A DNA stretch of 64,000 bases from JAAYDS01 sp012729155 (GCA_036774405.1 DAIPBO010000016.1:1-64000), one strand, 5' to 3'; positions 15,860 to 24,678 are shown, counted from the first letter of the stretch. Numbers and translations are program-made. Notes: a model not told the origin generated them from the letters alone.

Positions 15860-15860
15860 A

Positions 15861-15874
15861 CGAACAAATGTTCG
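15861..15874. promoter_or_regulatory. LexA (SOS) box, Gram-positive type
   Basis: The 14-mer CGAACAAATGTTCG matches every position of the Bacillus LexA/DinR consensus CGAACRNRYGTTYG, which is also the operator type known for the Chloroflexota genus Dehalococcoides. It lies 20 bp before ATG 15894 and directly after the promoter elements, so LexA would block the wHTH-DnaA_N gene. Confidence 0.82.
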
Positions 15875-15893
15875 GATCAAGGAGGCGCCCACC

Positions 15894-16934
15894 ATGCCCA
15901 CCGCGCTCAATGCCCTGCTGCTCGTCGATGACCGCGCGCTGCAGCTGCCCGACCCTCTGCGCGCCACCCTGGCCACGGCCCTCAGCCTGGCGCTGCGCCG
16001 CGCTGGCCCGCTGACCGTGCCCGAGCTGGCCGCCGCACGTCGCCGCGCCCCCGTCACGGTGCGCCGCCACTTGAGGGCGCTGGGCCGCCAGGGCTGGCCG
16101 CTGCTCACCTGCCAGGGGCGCCTGTGGCTGGTCGATGCCAGCCGCGTGGCCAGTCGTCTGCAGGCCCCGCCCTCGCGGGACGAAACCGCCCTGCCCAACC
16201 GCCTAAAGACGCTCACAGCCGCTGCGCCAGGCCGTGATACAGAGCAAAAAGACCAGCAGCCAGCAGCTATGGCTCCAGTCAAGGCTGCTGCTGCTGCTGC
16301 TATTCCGGACCCTGCGGCTGCGCCGCCCGAGCCTCAAGACCCCGAACAGCCGGCCCGCGAGGCGCTCCGTTCGGCAGGCATCTACCCAGACCTGGCCTCT
16401 GACCTGGCGCAGCGGCCCTGGGTGACGGCCAACCTGGTGCGACGCTGCGCCGCCGCCCTGGGCACGCGCCCCGATATCCGCAGCGTGCCCGCGGTGCTCG
16501 CCAGAGTGCTGCTCAACCGCGAGGCGGCCGTGGCCCTGGCCCGCTCGGCCCCTGAACGCGTCTGCCAGCAACGCCTGCGCGAGGCCCAGGCACACCTCAA
16601 GGCGCACCACCCTGCTGCGGCAGATCAGCCGCTGCACACCCTCTGGCGGCGCGCACTGGCGCGTCTCGAGACCACCTGGGACCCGCAGGCCGTGCGCGCC
16701 TATCTGCAGCAGGCCACCCCGCTGGGGGCCGAGGGCGGCGTGCTGCTGCTGGCCGTGCCCGACGTGGCCGCCTGCCAGTGGCTCAACGCGCGAGCGCGCG
16801 GCCCCGTGCTCACGGCCCTCGCCGGCGGCCCCCCACGCGGCAAGCAGGCTGCGGCCCTGGCCAACGCCCTCGACGCCATCAAAGACGTGCAGTTTGTGGT
16901 GGCGCGCAACAGCGATGCGGCCTCGCACGCTTGA
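15894..16934 (+). CDS. SOS-controlled winged-helix protein with DnaA N-terminal (domain I) module
   Basis: A 346-aa protein in three parts. Residues about 18-90 look like a winged helix (TVPELAAARRRAPVTVRRHL, then GWPLLTCQGRLWLVD). Residues 100-150 are a low-complexity Ala/Pro/Gln linker including six Ala from a GCT run. A helical segment, ALRSAGIYPDLASDLAQRPW, resembles a motif of plasmid and phage replication proteins. The C-terminus (about 245-340) matches DnaA domain I: LWRRALARLE, VLLLAVPDVAACQWLNARA, then QFVVA. Domain I of DnaA docks the replicative helicase and regulators. There is no AAA+ domain. With AAGGAGG ahead of ATG 15894 and a LexA box, it is likely made on DNA damage. A role in adjusting replication is inference. 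Confidence 0.72.
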   Translation: MPTALNALLLVDDRALQLPDPLRATLATALSLALRRAGPLTVPELAAARRRAPVTVRRHLRALGRQGWPLLTCQGRLWLVDASRVASRLQAPPSRDETALPNRLKTLTAAAPGRDTEQKDQQPAAMAPVKAAAAAAIPDPAAAPPEPQDPEQPAREALRSAGIYPDLASDLAQRPWVTANLVRRCAAALGTRPDIRSVPAVLARVLLNREAAVALARSAPERVCQQRLREAQAHLKAHHPAAADQPLHTLWRRALARLETTWDPQAVRAYLQQATPLGAEGGVLLLAVPDVAACQWLNARARGPVLTALAGGPPRGKQAAALANALDAIKDVQFVVARNSDAASHA

Positions 16935-16951
16935 CGAACACCCGCTGGCCA

Positions 16952-16980
16952 TTGACGGCCTGGGCTCGCACGGCTAAAAT
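16952..16980 (+). promoter_or_regulatory. Promoter of the flavodoxin gene
   Basis: TTGACG (16952-16957), 17 bp, TAAAAT (16975-16980), 20 bp before ATG 17001 with AAAGGAGG between them. Confidence 0.6.
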
Positions 16981-17000
16981 CGGGTGCAAAGGAGGCGACC

Positions 17001-17459
17001 ATGCCACGATTGCTGGTGCTCTATCATTCGCAAGACTATGGCCACACCGGCCAGATGGCCGCGGCCGTGGCCGAGGGGGCGCGCCAGGCGGGCTGCGAGG
17101 TGGTGCTGCACAACACCAACGACGCCCGTTTTGACGTGGCCACCTTTGCCGACTATGACGCCGCCGCGTTCGGCTCGCCCGACTATTTCAGCTACATCGC
17201 CGGTGGCCTCAAGACCTTTCTCGACGACCACTATGTGCTCGACGTACGGCGCGGCGTGAGCGGCCTCACCGGCAAGCCCTATGCCCTCTTTTGCTCGCAC
17301 GGCGGCGGCGGGCGCGTGGCCGCCATCATGGCCGGCCTGTTCCGGCGGGTGGGCACGCAGGTGGGCGATACGCTGGCCTGCCGCGGCGCCCCCGACGAGG
17401 CCAAGCTCGAGCAGTGTCGGGCGCTGGGGCTGGCGCTCGCAGGTGCAGCGCTGGGCTAG
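17001..17459 (+). CDS. Flavodoxin-family protein
   Basis: A 152-aa flavodoxin-like fold. The first strand LLVLYHSQDYGHTGQMAAAV carries the phosphate-binding loop, in which the usual S-x-T-G-x-T pattern is altered to SQDYGHTG. FGSPDYFSYIAGGLKTFLDD matches the second FMN loop of the NAD(P)H-dependent FMN reductase/WrbA-like group. KPYALFCSHGGGGR is the third loop. It should bind FMN and act as a cytoplasmic electron carrier or quinone/flavin reductase. It has its own promoter and may be cotranscribed with the methyltransferase 100 bp downstream. Confidence 0.82.
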   Translation: MPRLLVLYHSQDYGHTGQMAAAVAEGARQAGCEVVLHNTNDARFDVATFADYDAAAFGSPDYFSYIAGGLKTFLDDHYVLDVRRGVSGLTGKPYALFCSHGGGGRVAAIMAGLFRRVGTQVGDTLACRGAPDEAKLEQCRALGLALAGAALG

Positions 17460-17558
17460 CAGGGGCGCTGGCCTGCCCGCGGCGCGCGTGGTGCTGTGCA
17501 CCTTTCAGCATGGCGCCCGCGTGGCCCTGGCCCTTGCGCGGGCCGCCAAGGAGGACGC

Positions 17559-18254
17559 ATGACGCGAGAGCGATTGTTGACGCCGCGACTGGTGCTGCAG
17601 GTGTTGCTGGCGGTGGTGGCCCTGCCGCTGTTGCCACTGCTCGTCTCGGGAGACTGGCGCTGGTGGCAGGCCTGGGCCTATGCCGCGGTCTCGATAGGGG
17701 GCTTTGCCCTGAGCCGCGGACTGGTGGCCCGCAGCCACCCAGACCTGCTGGCCGAACGCGCCCACTCGCTGCAAAAGCAAGACGCCAAACCGTGGGATGG
17801 CCCCTTGCTGCTGACGATGACACTGGCCGCGGCGCTGGCGCTGGCGGTGGCGGGCGTCGAGCGGCGCGTGGCGACGGCGCCTGCGCTCGGCTGGCCGCTG
17901 CACGCCCTGGCGCTGGCCGGCATCGTGGGCGGCTATACCCTGGGCGCCTGGGCCATGCTGGCCAACCGCTTTTTCTCGGGCACCGTGCGCATCCAGGCCG
18001 ACCGTGGCCAGCGGGTGATCTCGAGCGGGCCATATGCCTGGGTGCGGCACCCAGGCTATGCGGGGGCGCTGCTCACCTATCTACTCACGCCGCTGCTGCT
18101 CGCCTCGCCCTGGGCGTTGGCGCCCACCGCGCTGGCGATAGCGGCGCTGCTGGTGCGCACGGCCCGCGAAGACGCCACCCTGCAGGCCGAGCTGCCCGGC
18201 TATGCCGACTATGCCACGCACGTGCGCTATCGCCTGTTGCCCGGCGCGTGGTGA
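17559..18254 (+). CDS. Isoprenylcysteine-carboxyl/phospholipid methyltransferase-like membrane protein
   Basis: A 231-aa integral membrane methyltransferase of the ICMT/PEMT-like group. About five membrane helices are visible. The diagnostic S-adenosylmethionine site SGPYAWVRHPGYAGALL lies at about residues 152-168. The conserved end REDATLQAELPGYADYATHV with YRLLPG follows it. In bacteria such proteins methylate lipids or small molecules rather than prenylated proteins, so the substrate is open. GGAGG precedes ATG 17559, and the reading frame further upstream to 17496 has no ribosome site. Confidence 0.85.
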   Translation: MTRERLLTPRLVLQVLLAVVALPLLPLLVSGDWRWWQAWAYAAVSIGGFALSRGLVARSHPDLLAERAHSLQKQDAKPWDGPLLLTMTLAAALALAVAGVERRVATAPALGWPLHALALAGIVGGYTLGAWAMLANRFFSGTVRIQADRGQRVISSGPYAWVRHPGYAGALLTYLLTPLLLASPWALAPTALAIAALLVRTAREDATLQAELPGYADYATHVRYRLLPGAW

Positions 18255-18302
18255 CGCTCACGGCATAGCGAGCGCCAGCCAGCGCGCCGGTCGTCAGCGC
18301 GG

Positions 18303-20231
18303 CTAAACGTCGTAGGTCAGGCCAAAGCCAAAGGCGAACAGCGGGTCGGGGTCGTCGTGCGGCGTATCGCCACGGCGGGCGCGCACGGCGTCCATGTTGC
18401 GCGGCAGGTTGAACGGCAGCCGCCCCTCGGGGCGCGCCACGCCCTGCAGCACATCCACCAGCGCGGCGTCATCGGCCCCATAGTGCGCCACCACGGCGGC
18501 CACGTCTGCGATGAACTCGCTCAACACCGCCGGCCGGTCGAGGTGCATCAGCACCACCACCGGCAGCCCCGTGGCCACCAGCCGCTGGATGGCCGCCAGC
18601 TCGTCGGCGTTGGCCGCGCCCGCATAGGCCAGCGTGCCCTCGTGGCGCAGCGGCCCACCACCGCGTCGACCGCCGCCGCCCTCGCCCGCCGCCGGGCCCA
18701 TGGGGACGAAAAAGGTCGGGTTGGGCATGACCTCATAGGGCGCCACAACGGCGATGATGGCCAGCTCGGCCTCTTGCGGCGTGGCCACCACCGTGCCCAG
18801 CGCCGCGGCCGCCTCGGGCGCCACCTGCTCGACGTACACGCGCCGCCCCGTGCCCAGCGGCAGCAGGCCATCTGCGTTCTTGAGCAGCGTCACCGAGCGG
18901 CGCGTGGCCGCGCGGCCCGCGGCCGTGGCGCGGGGGCCGCCCACCAGCTCGCCGGCGCGCTCGGCGTCGACGTAGGGGTTCTCGAACAGACCCATCTCGA
19001 ACATGGGCGTGAGGATGCGCCGCGCCGACTCGTCGAGCCGCTCCTCGGTGATGGCCCCCTGCTGCACCAGCCCCAGGAGCACGTCCGTGTCGGTCTCGCC
19101 GCCGAGCTGGTCGTGCCCCGAGGCCACGATGCGCCGCACCCGCTCGGCCAGCGGCTGGTCTTCAACGCCCCAGGGCATGCCACGGGTAATGTTCCAGTCG
19201 GTGACCACGATGCCGTCAAAGCCCAGCTCTTGCCGTAGCAGGCCGGCGATCAGCTTCTCAGAAAAGCCGGCCGCCACCGTGTCGATGCCCAGGGGGATGG
19301 CATAGTCGGTCATCACAGCGCCGGCGCCCGCCGCCAGCGCCGCTCTAAAGGGCCGCAGGTGCGCCTCGAACTGGCCGCCAGGGTAGTGCTGCCAGCGCCC
19401 GTAATGGTTGTGCGGGTCATAGCCGTCGACCACCGGCCCGTCGCCGGGAAAGTGCTTGACCGAGCAGATGACGCTCTGCGGGCCGATGCCGGCGCCCGCC
19501 TGCAGGCCGTCGATATAGGCCGCGATCAGCTCGGCGCACAGCTCAGGGTCTTCGCCAAAGGTGCCGGGGATGCGTGGCCAGCGCGGCTCGGTGGCCACAT
19601 CTGCCATGGGCGCGATGTGAAAGCGCACGCCCACGGCGCGCTGCTGCTCGTTGGCCAGGGCAGCCAGCTCGCGCACCAGGCCCACATCGCGCGTGGCGGC
19701 CTGCCCCAGTTGCGGCGGCCACTGCGCAAAGCCAGAGCGTGGGTTGGCGTTGCGCGGGTCGGTGCCAAAGACGATGGGGATGCCCAGACGCGAGCCCTCG
19801 GCCAACGCCTGCAGAGCATTGTTCCAGCGCGCCTCGACCACGGGCGGCCCACCGCCAAAGTTGTTGATGTAACGCATGTGGCGGCTCAGCACCGCCTCGC
19901 GCGGCGACGGGTAGGGCGCCGGCGGCAGATGGCCGTCAAAGCGCGGCTCAAAGCCCTCGGCGCCAGGCAGCGGGCGGTTGGGCGCGTCGAGCAGCTCGCC
20001 CTCAGGGCCTGTAAAGGCGCCCTGGTTCGAGGCATAGTGCATCAGCCCGACCTTTTCTTCGACGGTGAGGCGCGCCACCAGGTCGGCCACGCGGGCCGCC
20101 ACGGGCAGGCGCCAGTCTTCGTAGGGGTCGAGCTGGCCGTTCTTGTTGAGGTCTTTGAAGGTGAGCCCAGCGACGGTGAGCAGCGGGGCTTTGCGCGCCG
20201 CCAGCGGCACGGCCGGGGTTGATGGTGGCAT
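18303..20231 (-). CDS. Glycoside hydrolase family 3 (beta-glucosidase/xylosidase-like)
   Basis: A 642-aa GH3 enzyme that should release terminal beta-linked sugars. The N-terminus carries an EF-hand-like calcium loop DLNKNGQLDPYED (residues about 27-39). The GH3 TIM-barrel domain follows with SVKHFPGDGPVVDGYDPHNH and the nucleophile Asp345 in GIVVTDWNITRG. The second alpha/beta domain (about 430-642) has RSVTLLKNADGLLPLG. No signal peptide is seen, so it is probably cytoplasmic and acts on imported oligosaccharides. AAGGAGG precedes ATG 20231. It is a lone gene with its own promoter, placed after the ABC operon on the same strand. Confidence 0.9.
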   Translation of the reverse strand: MPPSTPAVPLAARKAPLLTVAGLTFKDLNKNGQLDPYEDWRLPVAARVADLVARLTVEEKVGLMHYASNQGAFTGPEGELLDAPNRPLPGAEGFEPRFDGHLPPAPYPSPREAVLSRHMRYINNFGGGPPVVEARWNNALQALAEGSRLGIPIVFGTDPRNANPRSGFAQWPPQLGQAATRDVGLVRELAALANEQQRAVGVRFHIAPMADVATEPRWPRIPGTFGEDPELCAELIAAYIDGLQAGAGIGPQSVICSVKHFPGDGPVVDGYDPHNHYGRWQHYPGGQFEAHLRPFRAALAAGAGAVMTDYAIPLGIDTVAAGFSEKLIAGLLRQELGFDGIVVTDWNITRGMPWGVEDQPLAERVRRIVASGHDQLGGETDTDVLLGLVQQGAITEERLDESARRILTPMFEMGLFENPYVDAERAGELVGGPRATAAGRAATRRSVTLLKNADGLLPLGTGRRVYVEQVAPEAAAALGTVVATPQEAELAIIAVVAPYEVMPNPTFFVPMGPAAGEGGGGRRGGGPLRHEGTLAYAGAANADELAAIQRLVATGLPVVVLMHLDRPAVLSEFIADVAAVVAHYGADDAALVDVLQGVARPEGRLPFNLPRNMDAVRARRGDTPHDDPDPLFAFGFGLTYDV

Positions 20232-20263
20232 GTTGCGCCTCCTTGCGTGAGACGTGTAGGCAC

Positions 20264-20292
20264 ATGGTAGCCGCGCGCTCGCGGCCGGTCAA
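20264..20292 (-). promoter_or_regulatory. Promoter of the GH3 gene
   Basis: On the minus strand TTGACC (20292-20287), 17 bp, TACCAT (20269-20264), 33 bp before the ATG at 20231. Confidence 0.45.
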
Positions 20293-20353
20293 CCACCTGC
20301 CGCTGGCCTCGCGCCAGCGGCGCCACCGTTCGCGGCTGCGCAACGCCGCTCGC

Positions 20354-22168
20354 CTACTGCGCGCCGCCCTGCTCGCTCCACAGGCGTTGATAGAGCCGCT
20401 GGTAGGTCTCGTTCGAGGCCAGCAGCGCCTCGTGCTGGCCAACGTCGCTGATGCGCCCGGCTTTGAGGACCACGATGCGGTTGGCCCCGCGCAGCGTGCT
20501 AAAGCGATGCGCGATGATCACCAGGGTGCGGTCGCGGCCAAGCTCGACGATGGCCTGGCGGATGAGCGCCTCGGTCATGGCGTCGACGTTGGCGGTGGCT
20601 TCATCGAGGATCAGGATGCGCGGATCGGCCAGCAGCGCCCGAGCGAGGGCCACCAGCTGGCGTTGCCCGCCAGAGAGCAGCGCCCCGCCCTCGCCTGCGT
20701 AGCTGTCATAGCCCTGCGGCAACCGCTGGATAAAGGCATCTGCCTGGGCGCGGCGCGCGGCCGCCTCAACCTCCTCATCGCTGGCCGTAGGCCGCCCATA
20801 GCGGATGTTCTCGCGGATGGTGTCGGCAAACAGAAACACCTCTTGTGGCACCAGCATGGCCAGGCGGGTGCGCTCTGACGAGGCGATGTCGCGCACGTCC
20901 ACGCCGTCAATGGCCACGCGGCCCTGTTGCGCATCGCTCAGACGGGTGAGCAAGCGCGCCAGGGTGCTCTTGCCGGCGCCCGAGGGCCCGACGATGGCCA
21001 CCGTCTCGCCCGCCGCGATCTGCAGGTCTACGTCGCAAAGCGCGGGCGCCTCGTCGCCGTAGGCAAAGGTGACGCCCTCGAGGCTCAGCGCACCGCGCCA
21101 CCCTTCGGCGGGGCGCTGCGGCTGCTCGGGCGACACGATCTCGGGCTCGCGGCGCAGGTATTCGCCGATGCGCGCCAGCGAGGCCAGCGCCGCCTGATAG
21201 CGGTTGTACACCAGCGCCAGCTCGCGTAGCGGACCATAGAGGCGGTTGATGTAGGCAAAAAAGGCCAGCAGCACGCCTGGCGCCAGCGAGCCTTGCGCCA
21301 CCAGCCAGCCACCATAGCCCAACACCAGCACCGTGCCCAGGGTGTTGGTGATGGTCATGGTGGGAAAGATCGCGGCGAACAGCAGGCTCACCCGCAGGTT
21401 GGCGCTCATATTGCGCAGGCTGATCTGCTCAAACTCTTCGGCGGTGAACGACTCGCGCCCCAGCGACTGGACCACGCGCATGCCCGAGACGCCCTGCTCG
21501 ACGCTGGCGTTGACCGCGGCGATCTCTTGCTGCACATGGCGATAAGCCCTGCGCATCTGCCGCCCCAAATAGTCCATGCTGGCCATCACCAGCGGAATGG
21601 GGATCAGCGTCACCAGCGCCAGCCGCCAGTCGATCAGCAGCATGGCCACGATGATGCCCACGATGGTCAGCAGGTCGCCCAACAGGTTGAGCACTTCGCT
21701 CGAGGCCACGTCAGAGAGCGCCTCGGTGTCGCTGGTGAGGCGCGAGACGATCTGCCCCACGCGTTCTTGCTCGTGAAAGGCCAGCGGCTGGGCCAGTACG
21801 CGGCTGAACAGGTCATGGCGGATGGCATAGACCACCCGCTGCCCCACCTGCGCGGTGATGAGCCCCTGCCAGTAGCTGGCCAGCCAGTAGACCCCGTTGA
21901 GCGCGATGTAGATGCCCCCCAGCCAGGCCAGGCCCACCAGGTCGTTCTGGGCGATGTAGCGGTCGACGGCCACCTTGCCCAGATAGGGCAGCAGCAGCGT
22001 GACGCCCACCGCCACCAGCAGGCAGGCGGCCCCCAGTAACAAGCGGCCCAGGTGGGCGCGCACATAGCCACCGAACAGGCGCAGCGCATCGCGGTCGAGG
22101 GGCACGGGGCCGTCGTGCTCTTGGCCGCCGCCCTGCAAGCGTCCCATAAAGCCGCCGCGAATGGTCAT
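20354..22168 (-). CDS. ABC exporter half-transporter (second subunit)
   Basis: A 604-aa type IV ABC exporter half with six membrane helices (about residues 30-320) and a C-terminal ATPase. The ATPase has Walker A GPSGAGKST, Q-loop VPQEVFLF, signature LSGGQRQLVALARALL and Walker B ILILDEATANVD with the catalytic Glu present. It starts at 22168 in the arrangement TGATG, its ATG overlapping the stop of the upstream half-transporter by one base. The two subunits are therefore made together and probably form a heterodimer. It is the last gene of a PadR-controlled operon and likely exports a drug, lipid or peptide. Confidence 0.92.
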   Translation of the reverse strand: MTIRGGFMGRLQGGGQEHDGPVPLDRDALRLFGGYVRAHLGRLLLGAACLLVAVGVTLLLPYLGKVAVDRYIAQNDLVGLAWLGGIYIALNGVYWLASYWQGLITAQVGQRVVYAIRHDLFSRVLAQPLAFHEQERVGQIVSRLTSDTEALSDVASSEVLNLLGDLLTIVGIIVAMLLIDWRLALVTLIPIPLVMASMDYLGRQMRRAYRHVQQEIAAVNASVEQGVSGMRVVQSLGRESFTAEEFEQISLRNMSANLRVSLLFAAIFPTMTITNTLGTVLVLGYGGWLVAQGSLAPGVLLAFFAYINRLYGPLRELALVYNRYQAALASLARIGEYLRREPEIVSPEQPQRPAEGWRGALSLEGVTFAYGDEAPALCDVDLQIAAGETVAIVGPSGAGKSTLARLLTRLSDAQQGRVAIDGVDVRDIASSERTRLAMLVPQEVFLFADTIRENIRYGRPTASDEEVEAAARRAQADAFIQRLPQGYDSYAGEGGALLSGGQRQLVALARALLADPRILILDEATANVDAMTEALIRQAIVELGRDRTLVIIAHRFSTLRGANRIVVLKAGRISDVGQHEALLASNETYQRLYQRLWSEQGGAQ

Positions 22169-24129
22169 CAGAGCACCTCCTCTTGAGGCGCGAGCGCCTC
22201 GGCCTGGGTCTGTAGTGCCTGCAGGCGGGCATAGAGGCCCCCCGCGGCCACCAGCTGCTGGTGGGCGGTGGCGATCTCGTCGCCATGCGCGCGCTCGACG
22301 ATGCGCCCCTGATCGAGCACCAGGATCTGATCGGCCTCTTGCACCGTCCACAGACGGTGGGCGATGACAAAGGTGGTGCGGCCCTGGCGGGCGCGGCGCA
22401 TGGCGGCCTGCATTTGCCGCTCGGTTTCGGCATCTACCGCTGCGGTGGGTTCGTCGAGGATCAGAATGCGCGGATCGCGCAGCAGCACGCGCGCCAGAGC
22501 GATGCGCTGGCGCTGCCCGCCCGAGAGGCGCACGCCGCGCTCGCCCACGGGCGTCTCATAGCCCATGGGCAGCGACGAGACGAAATCGTGCAGCTGGGCA
22601 TCGCGGGCCACGCGCTCGATATCGGCGCGGCTGGCGTCGGGCGCGCCATAGGCGATGTTATCGCCCACCGAGGTGTCAAAGAGAAAGGCCGTCTGCAGGG
22701 CGATGCCGATGGCATCTCGCAGGCTCTCGACCGTCACGGCGGCGATATCGTGCCCGTCGATGGTGATGGCGCCCGCCTGCGGATCGTAAAAGCGAGGCAG
22801 CAGGTGCACCAGCGTGCTCTTGCCCGAGCCCGAGGCGCCCACCAGCGCCACCATCTCGCCTGGCGCCGCGGCCAGGGCGATGTCGTGGAGCACGTCATGT
22901 TCGCCGTCGTAGCTGAACTGCACGCCCTCGTAGCGCACACTGCCCTGCACGGCGGGCAGGGCGTAGGCGTTGGGTGCATCGCGGATCTCGGGCTCGGTGT
23001 CGAGCACCTCAAACACCCGCTCGGCGGCCGCGGCGGCGCGCATCATCACGTTCAGCATCATGCCTGTCTGGCGGATAGGCCGCAACAGCATGCTCACGTA
23101 ACTGGTAAAAGCGATCAGCGTGCCCAGAGAGACCGTCTGGCGCACCACGCCGCGCCCGCCATACCAGAGCACCAGGCCGGTGATGACGCCCATCAACACG
23201 TTGGCATAGGGCATCCACAAAGCGCTGACGCGGGCCGCGCCGATGTTGGCCTGTTGCAGGGCGCTCGCCTGGCGGTCGGCGCGCTGGGCCTCGAACGGCT
23301 CGCGGCCAAAGAGCTTGACCACCAGAATCCCCGAAAGGCTCTGCTGCAGAGTGTTGGTGAGGGCCGCCAGCGCACGGCGGGTGCGCATCATGGCGGGGCG
23401 CACCTGGCGGGCATACACCAGCATGCCGTGCACCAGCAGCGGCGTCACCGCCAAAAAGAGCAGGCCCAGGCGCCAGTTCCAGCCAAAGAGCACCGCGAGG
23501 ATGCCCAGCAAGATGAGGATGTTGGTCAGCACGATCACCGCCGCGCGCCCGAAAAAGTCGCTCAGGGTGTCGATATCAGCGGTGACGCGCGACATCAGCT
23601 CGCCTGTGCGGGCGCGGTCGTAGAACGAAAAAGAGAGGCTGCTCAGGTGGCGAAAGACGGCGCTCCGCAGCCCAAAGACGATGCGGTGCCCGGCGCCCGC
23701 CATGGCATAGAGGCGCGCAAAGTCGACAGCGCCCTGCACAATGGAGAGGCCAAACAGGCCTGCCGCCAGCCAGATGATGCCGCGGGCCTCGCCGCCCAGC
23801 ATCAGGCGGTCGACGCCATAGCGGATCAGCACGGGCGGGGCCAGCTCGACGGCGGTGGTGGCCAACAGCGCCAGCACCACCAGCGCCAGCAGCCGACGGT
23901 GTGGCCTGAGATAGCCCAGCATGCGCTTGACCGTGGGCCAGAGGGGTTTTTGAGGCTTTTGCGCCCCTGGGCCGTTGCCCGGCCCGCCTGGGCCAGGCTT
24001 GCCAGCGCCAGCTTTGCCAGCGCCAGGTTTGCCTGCGCCAGGCTTGCCTGGCCCCACTTTGCCGGCCCCAGGCCCGCCGGGCCCTGGCTTGGCCTGCACT
24101 TGCTCGCGACGCTCAGGCGATGGGCTCAT
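22168..24129 (-). CDS. ABC exporter half-transporter with Gly-Pro-Lys repeat N-terminus
   Basis: A 653-aa ABC exporter half. Residues about 12-60 are a low-complexity tail of GPGKPGAGK-type repeats, cationic and flexible, which normal family members lack. Six membrane helices follow (about 75-360). The ATPase has GASGSGKST, LQTAFLFDTSVGDN, LSGGQRQRIALARVLL and ILILDEPTAAVD, so the site appears competent. It starts at ATG 24129 behind GGAGG. The open frame upstream to 24291 overlaps the regulator and is rejected. It lies 70 bp downstream of the PadR gene and is coupled to the second half-transporter by a one-base overlap. Confidence 0.92.
   Translation of the reverse strand: MSPSPERREQVQAKPGPGGPGAGKVGPGKPGAGKPGAGKAGAGKPGPGGPGNGPGAQKPQKPLWPTVKRMLGYLRPHRRLLALVVLALLATTAVELAPPVLIRYGVDRLMLGGEARGIIWLAAGLFGLSIVQGAVDFARLYAMAGAGHRIVFGLRSAVFRHLSSLSFSFYDRARTGELMSRVTADIDTLSDFFGRAAVIVLTNILILLGILAVLFGWNWRLGLLFLAVTPLLVHGMLVYARQVRPAMMRTRRALAALTNTLQQSLSGILVVKLFGREPFEAQRADRQASALQQANIGAARVSALWMPYANVLMGVITGLVLWYGGRGVVRQTVSLGTLIAFTSYVSMLLRPIRQTGMMLNVMMRAAAAAERVFEVLDTEPEIRDAPNAYALPAVQGSVRYEGVQFSYDGEHDVLHDIALAAAPGEMVALVGASGSGKSTLVHLLPRFYDPQAGAITIDGHDIAAVTVESLRDAIGIALQTAFLFDTSVGDNIAYGAPDASRADIERVARDAQLHDFVSSLPMGYETPVGERGVRLSGGQRQRIALARVLLRDPRILILDEPTAAVDAETERQMQAAMRRARQGRTTFVIAHRLWTVQEADQILVLDQGRIVERAHGDEIATAHQQLVAAGGLYARLQALQTQAEALAPQEEVL
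23975..24095 (-). repeat. Degenerate 9-15 bp repeats encoding GPGKPGAGK
   Basis: Short degenerate tandem repeats of Gly, Pro, Ala and Lys codons encode the N-terminal tail of the ABC protein. Such tracts vary in length by slippage. Confidence 0.6.
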
Positions 24130-24199
24130 GGGCAAACCTCCTGTGTGTGAGAGCGCGCACCCGCTACGCGATCGATCGAACGACGACGCCCGGCTGCGG

Positions 24200-24619
24200 C
24201 TAGGCCTCGCTGGGGTCAAAGTGCCGCTGATAGCCATCGAGAAAGCGCCCCAGGCAAGCGCGCATGTGCTCAGCGCGGCCCGCCCAGGCATGCAAGAAGG
24301 CTACGCCCTCGGGCGTCACCTCGTAGAGGCGACGCGCCGGCCCCTGGCCGGCGGTATCCCACGTCGAGACCAGCAGCCCGTCGGCCTCGAGTTGGCGCAG
24401 CGTGCGATAGAGCAGGCCGGGATCGGCCGTGGGCATGTGAGGCTGTTCGGCCGTCAGCCGTTCAAGCAACTCATAGCCATGGGCGGGCTTGTCGAGCAGC
24501 AACAACACCAGGCGCGGCCCCAAAAAGCCACGCAGCCCCCCTGCGTGGCGGCCCAGCGCACAAGGGCCCCGACGGCGGCCGGCAGGCAGATCGGGCTCAT
24601 CGCAGCGGCGTGGCGGCAT
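24200..24619 (-). CDS. PadR-family transcriptional repressor
   Basis: A 139-aa PadR regulator. The winged helix is GPRLVLLLLDKPAHGYELLERL, then LLYRTLRQLEADGLLVSTWD, with the family's basic wing RRLYEVTPEGVAFL. A short C-terminal helix provides dimer contacts. The N-terminus is unusual, with a Cys/Arg-rich extension (MPPRRCDEPDLPAGRRRGPC) that could bind a metal. It heads the operon of two ABC exporter subunits and probably represses its own consensus promoter, releasing it when the exported compound binds. Only a weak ribosome site (GAGAAAGAC) precedes ATG 24619. Confidence 0.88.
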   Translation of the reverse strand: MPPRRCDEPDLPAGRRRGPCALGRHAGGLRGFLGPRLVLLLLDKPAHGYELLERLTAEQPHMPTADPGLLYRTLRQLEADGLLVSTWDTAGQGPARRLYEVTPEGVAFLHAWAGRAEHMRACLGRFLDGYQRHFDPSEA

Positions 24620-24650
24620 AACTGTCTTTCTCGGATAAATGCATAAGGCG

Positions 24651-24678
24651 ATTATATGATCTCGTCATCTAGTGTCAA
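24651..24678 (-). promoter_or_regulatory. Consensus promoter of the PadR-ABC-ABC operon
   Basis: On the minus strand perfect TTGACA (24678-24673), 16 bp, perfect TATAAT (24656-24651). The spacer contains the partly dyadic ATGACGAGATCAT, a candidate PadR operator. A fully consensus promoter usually implies tight repression. Confidence 0.85.

Noticed and set aside
22261..24150. A 629-aa plus-strand frame
   Set aside because: It is antisense to an ABC exporter gene, has His/Gln/Gly-rich shadow composition, and no ribosome site or domain.
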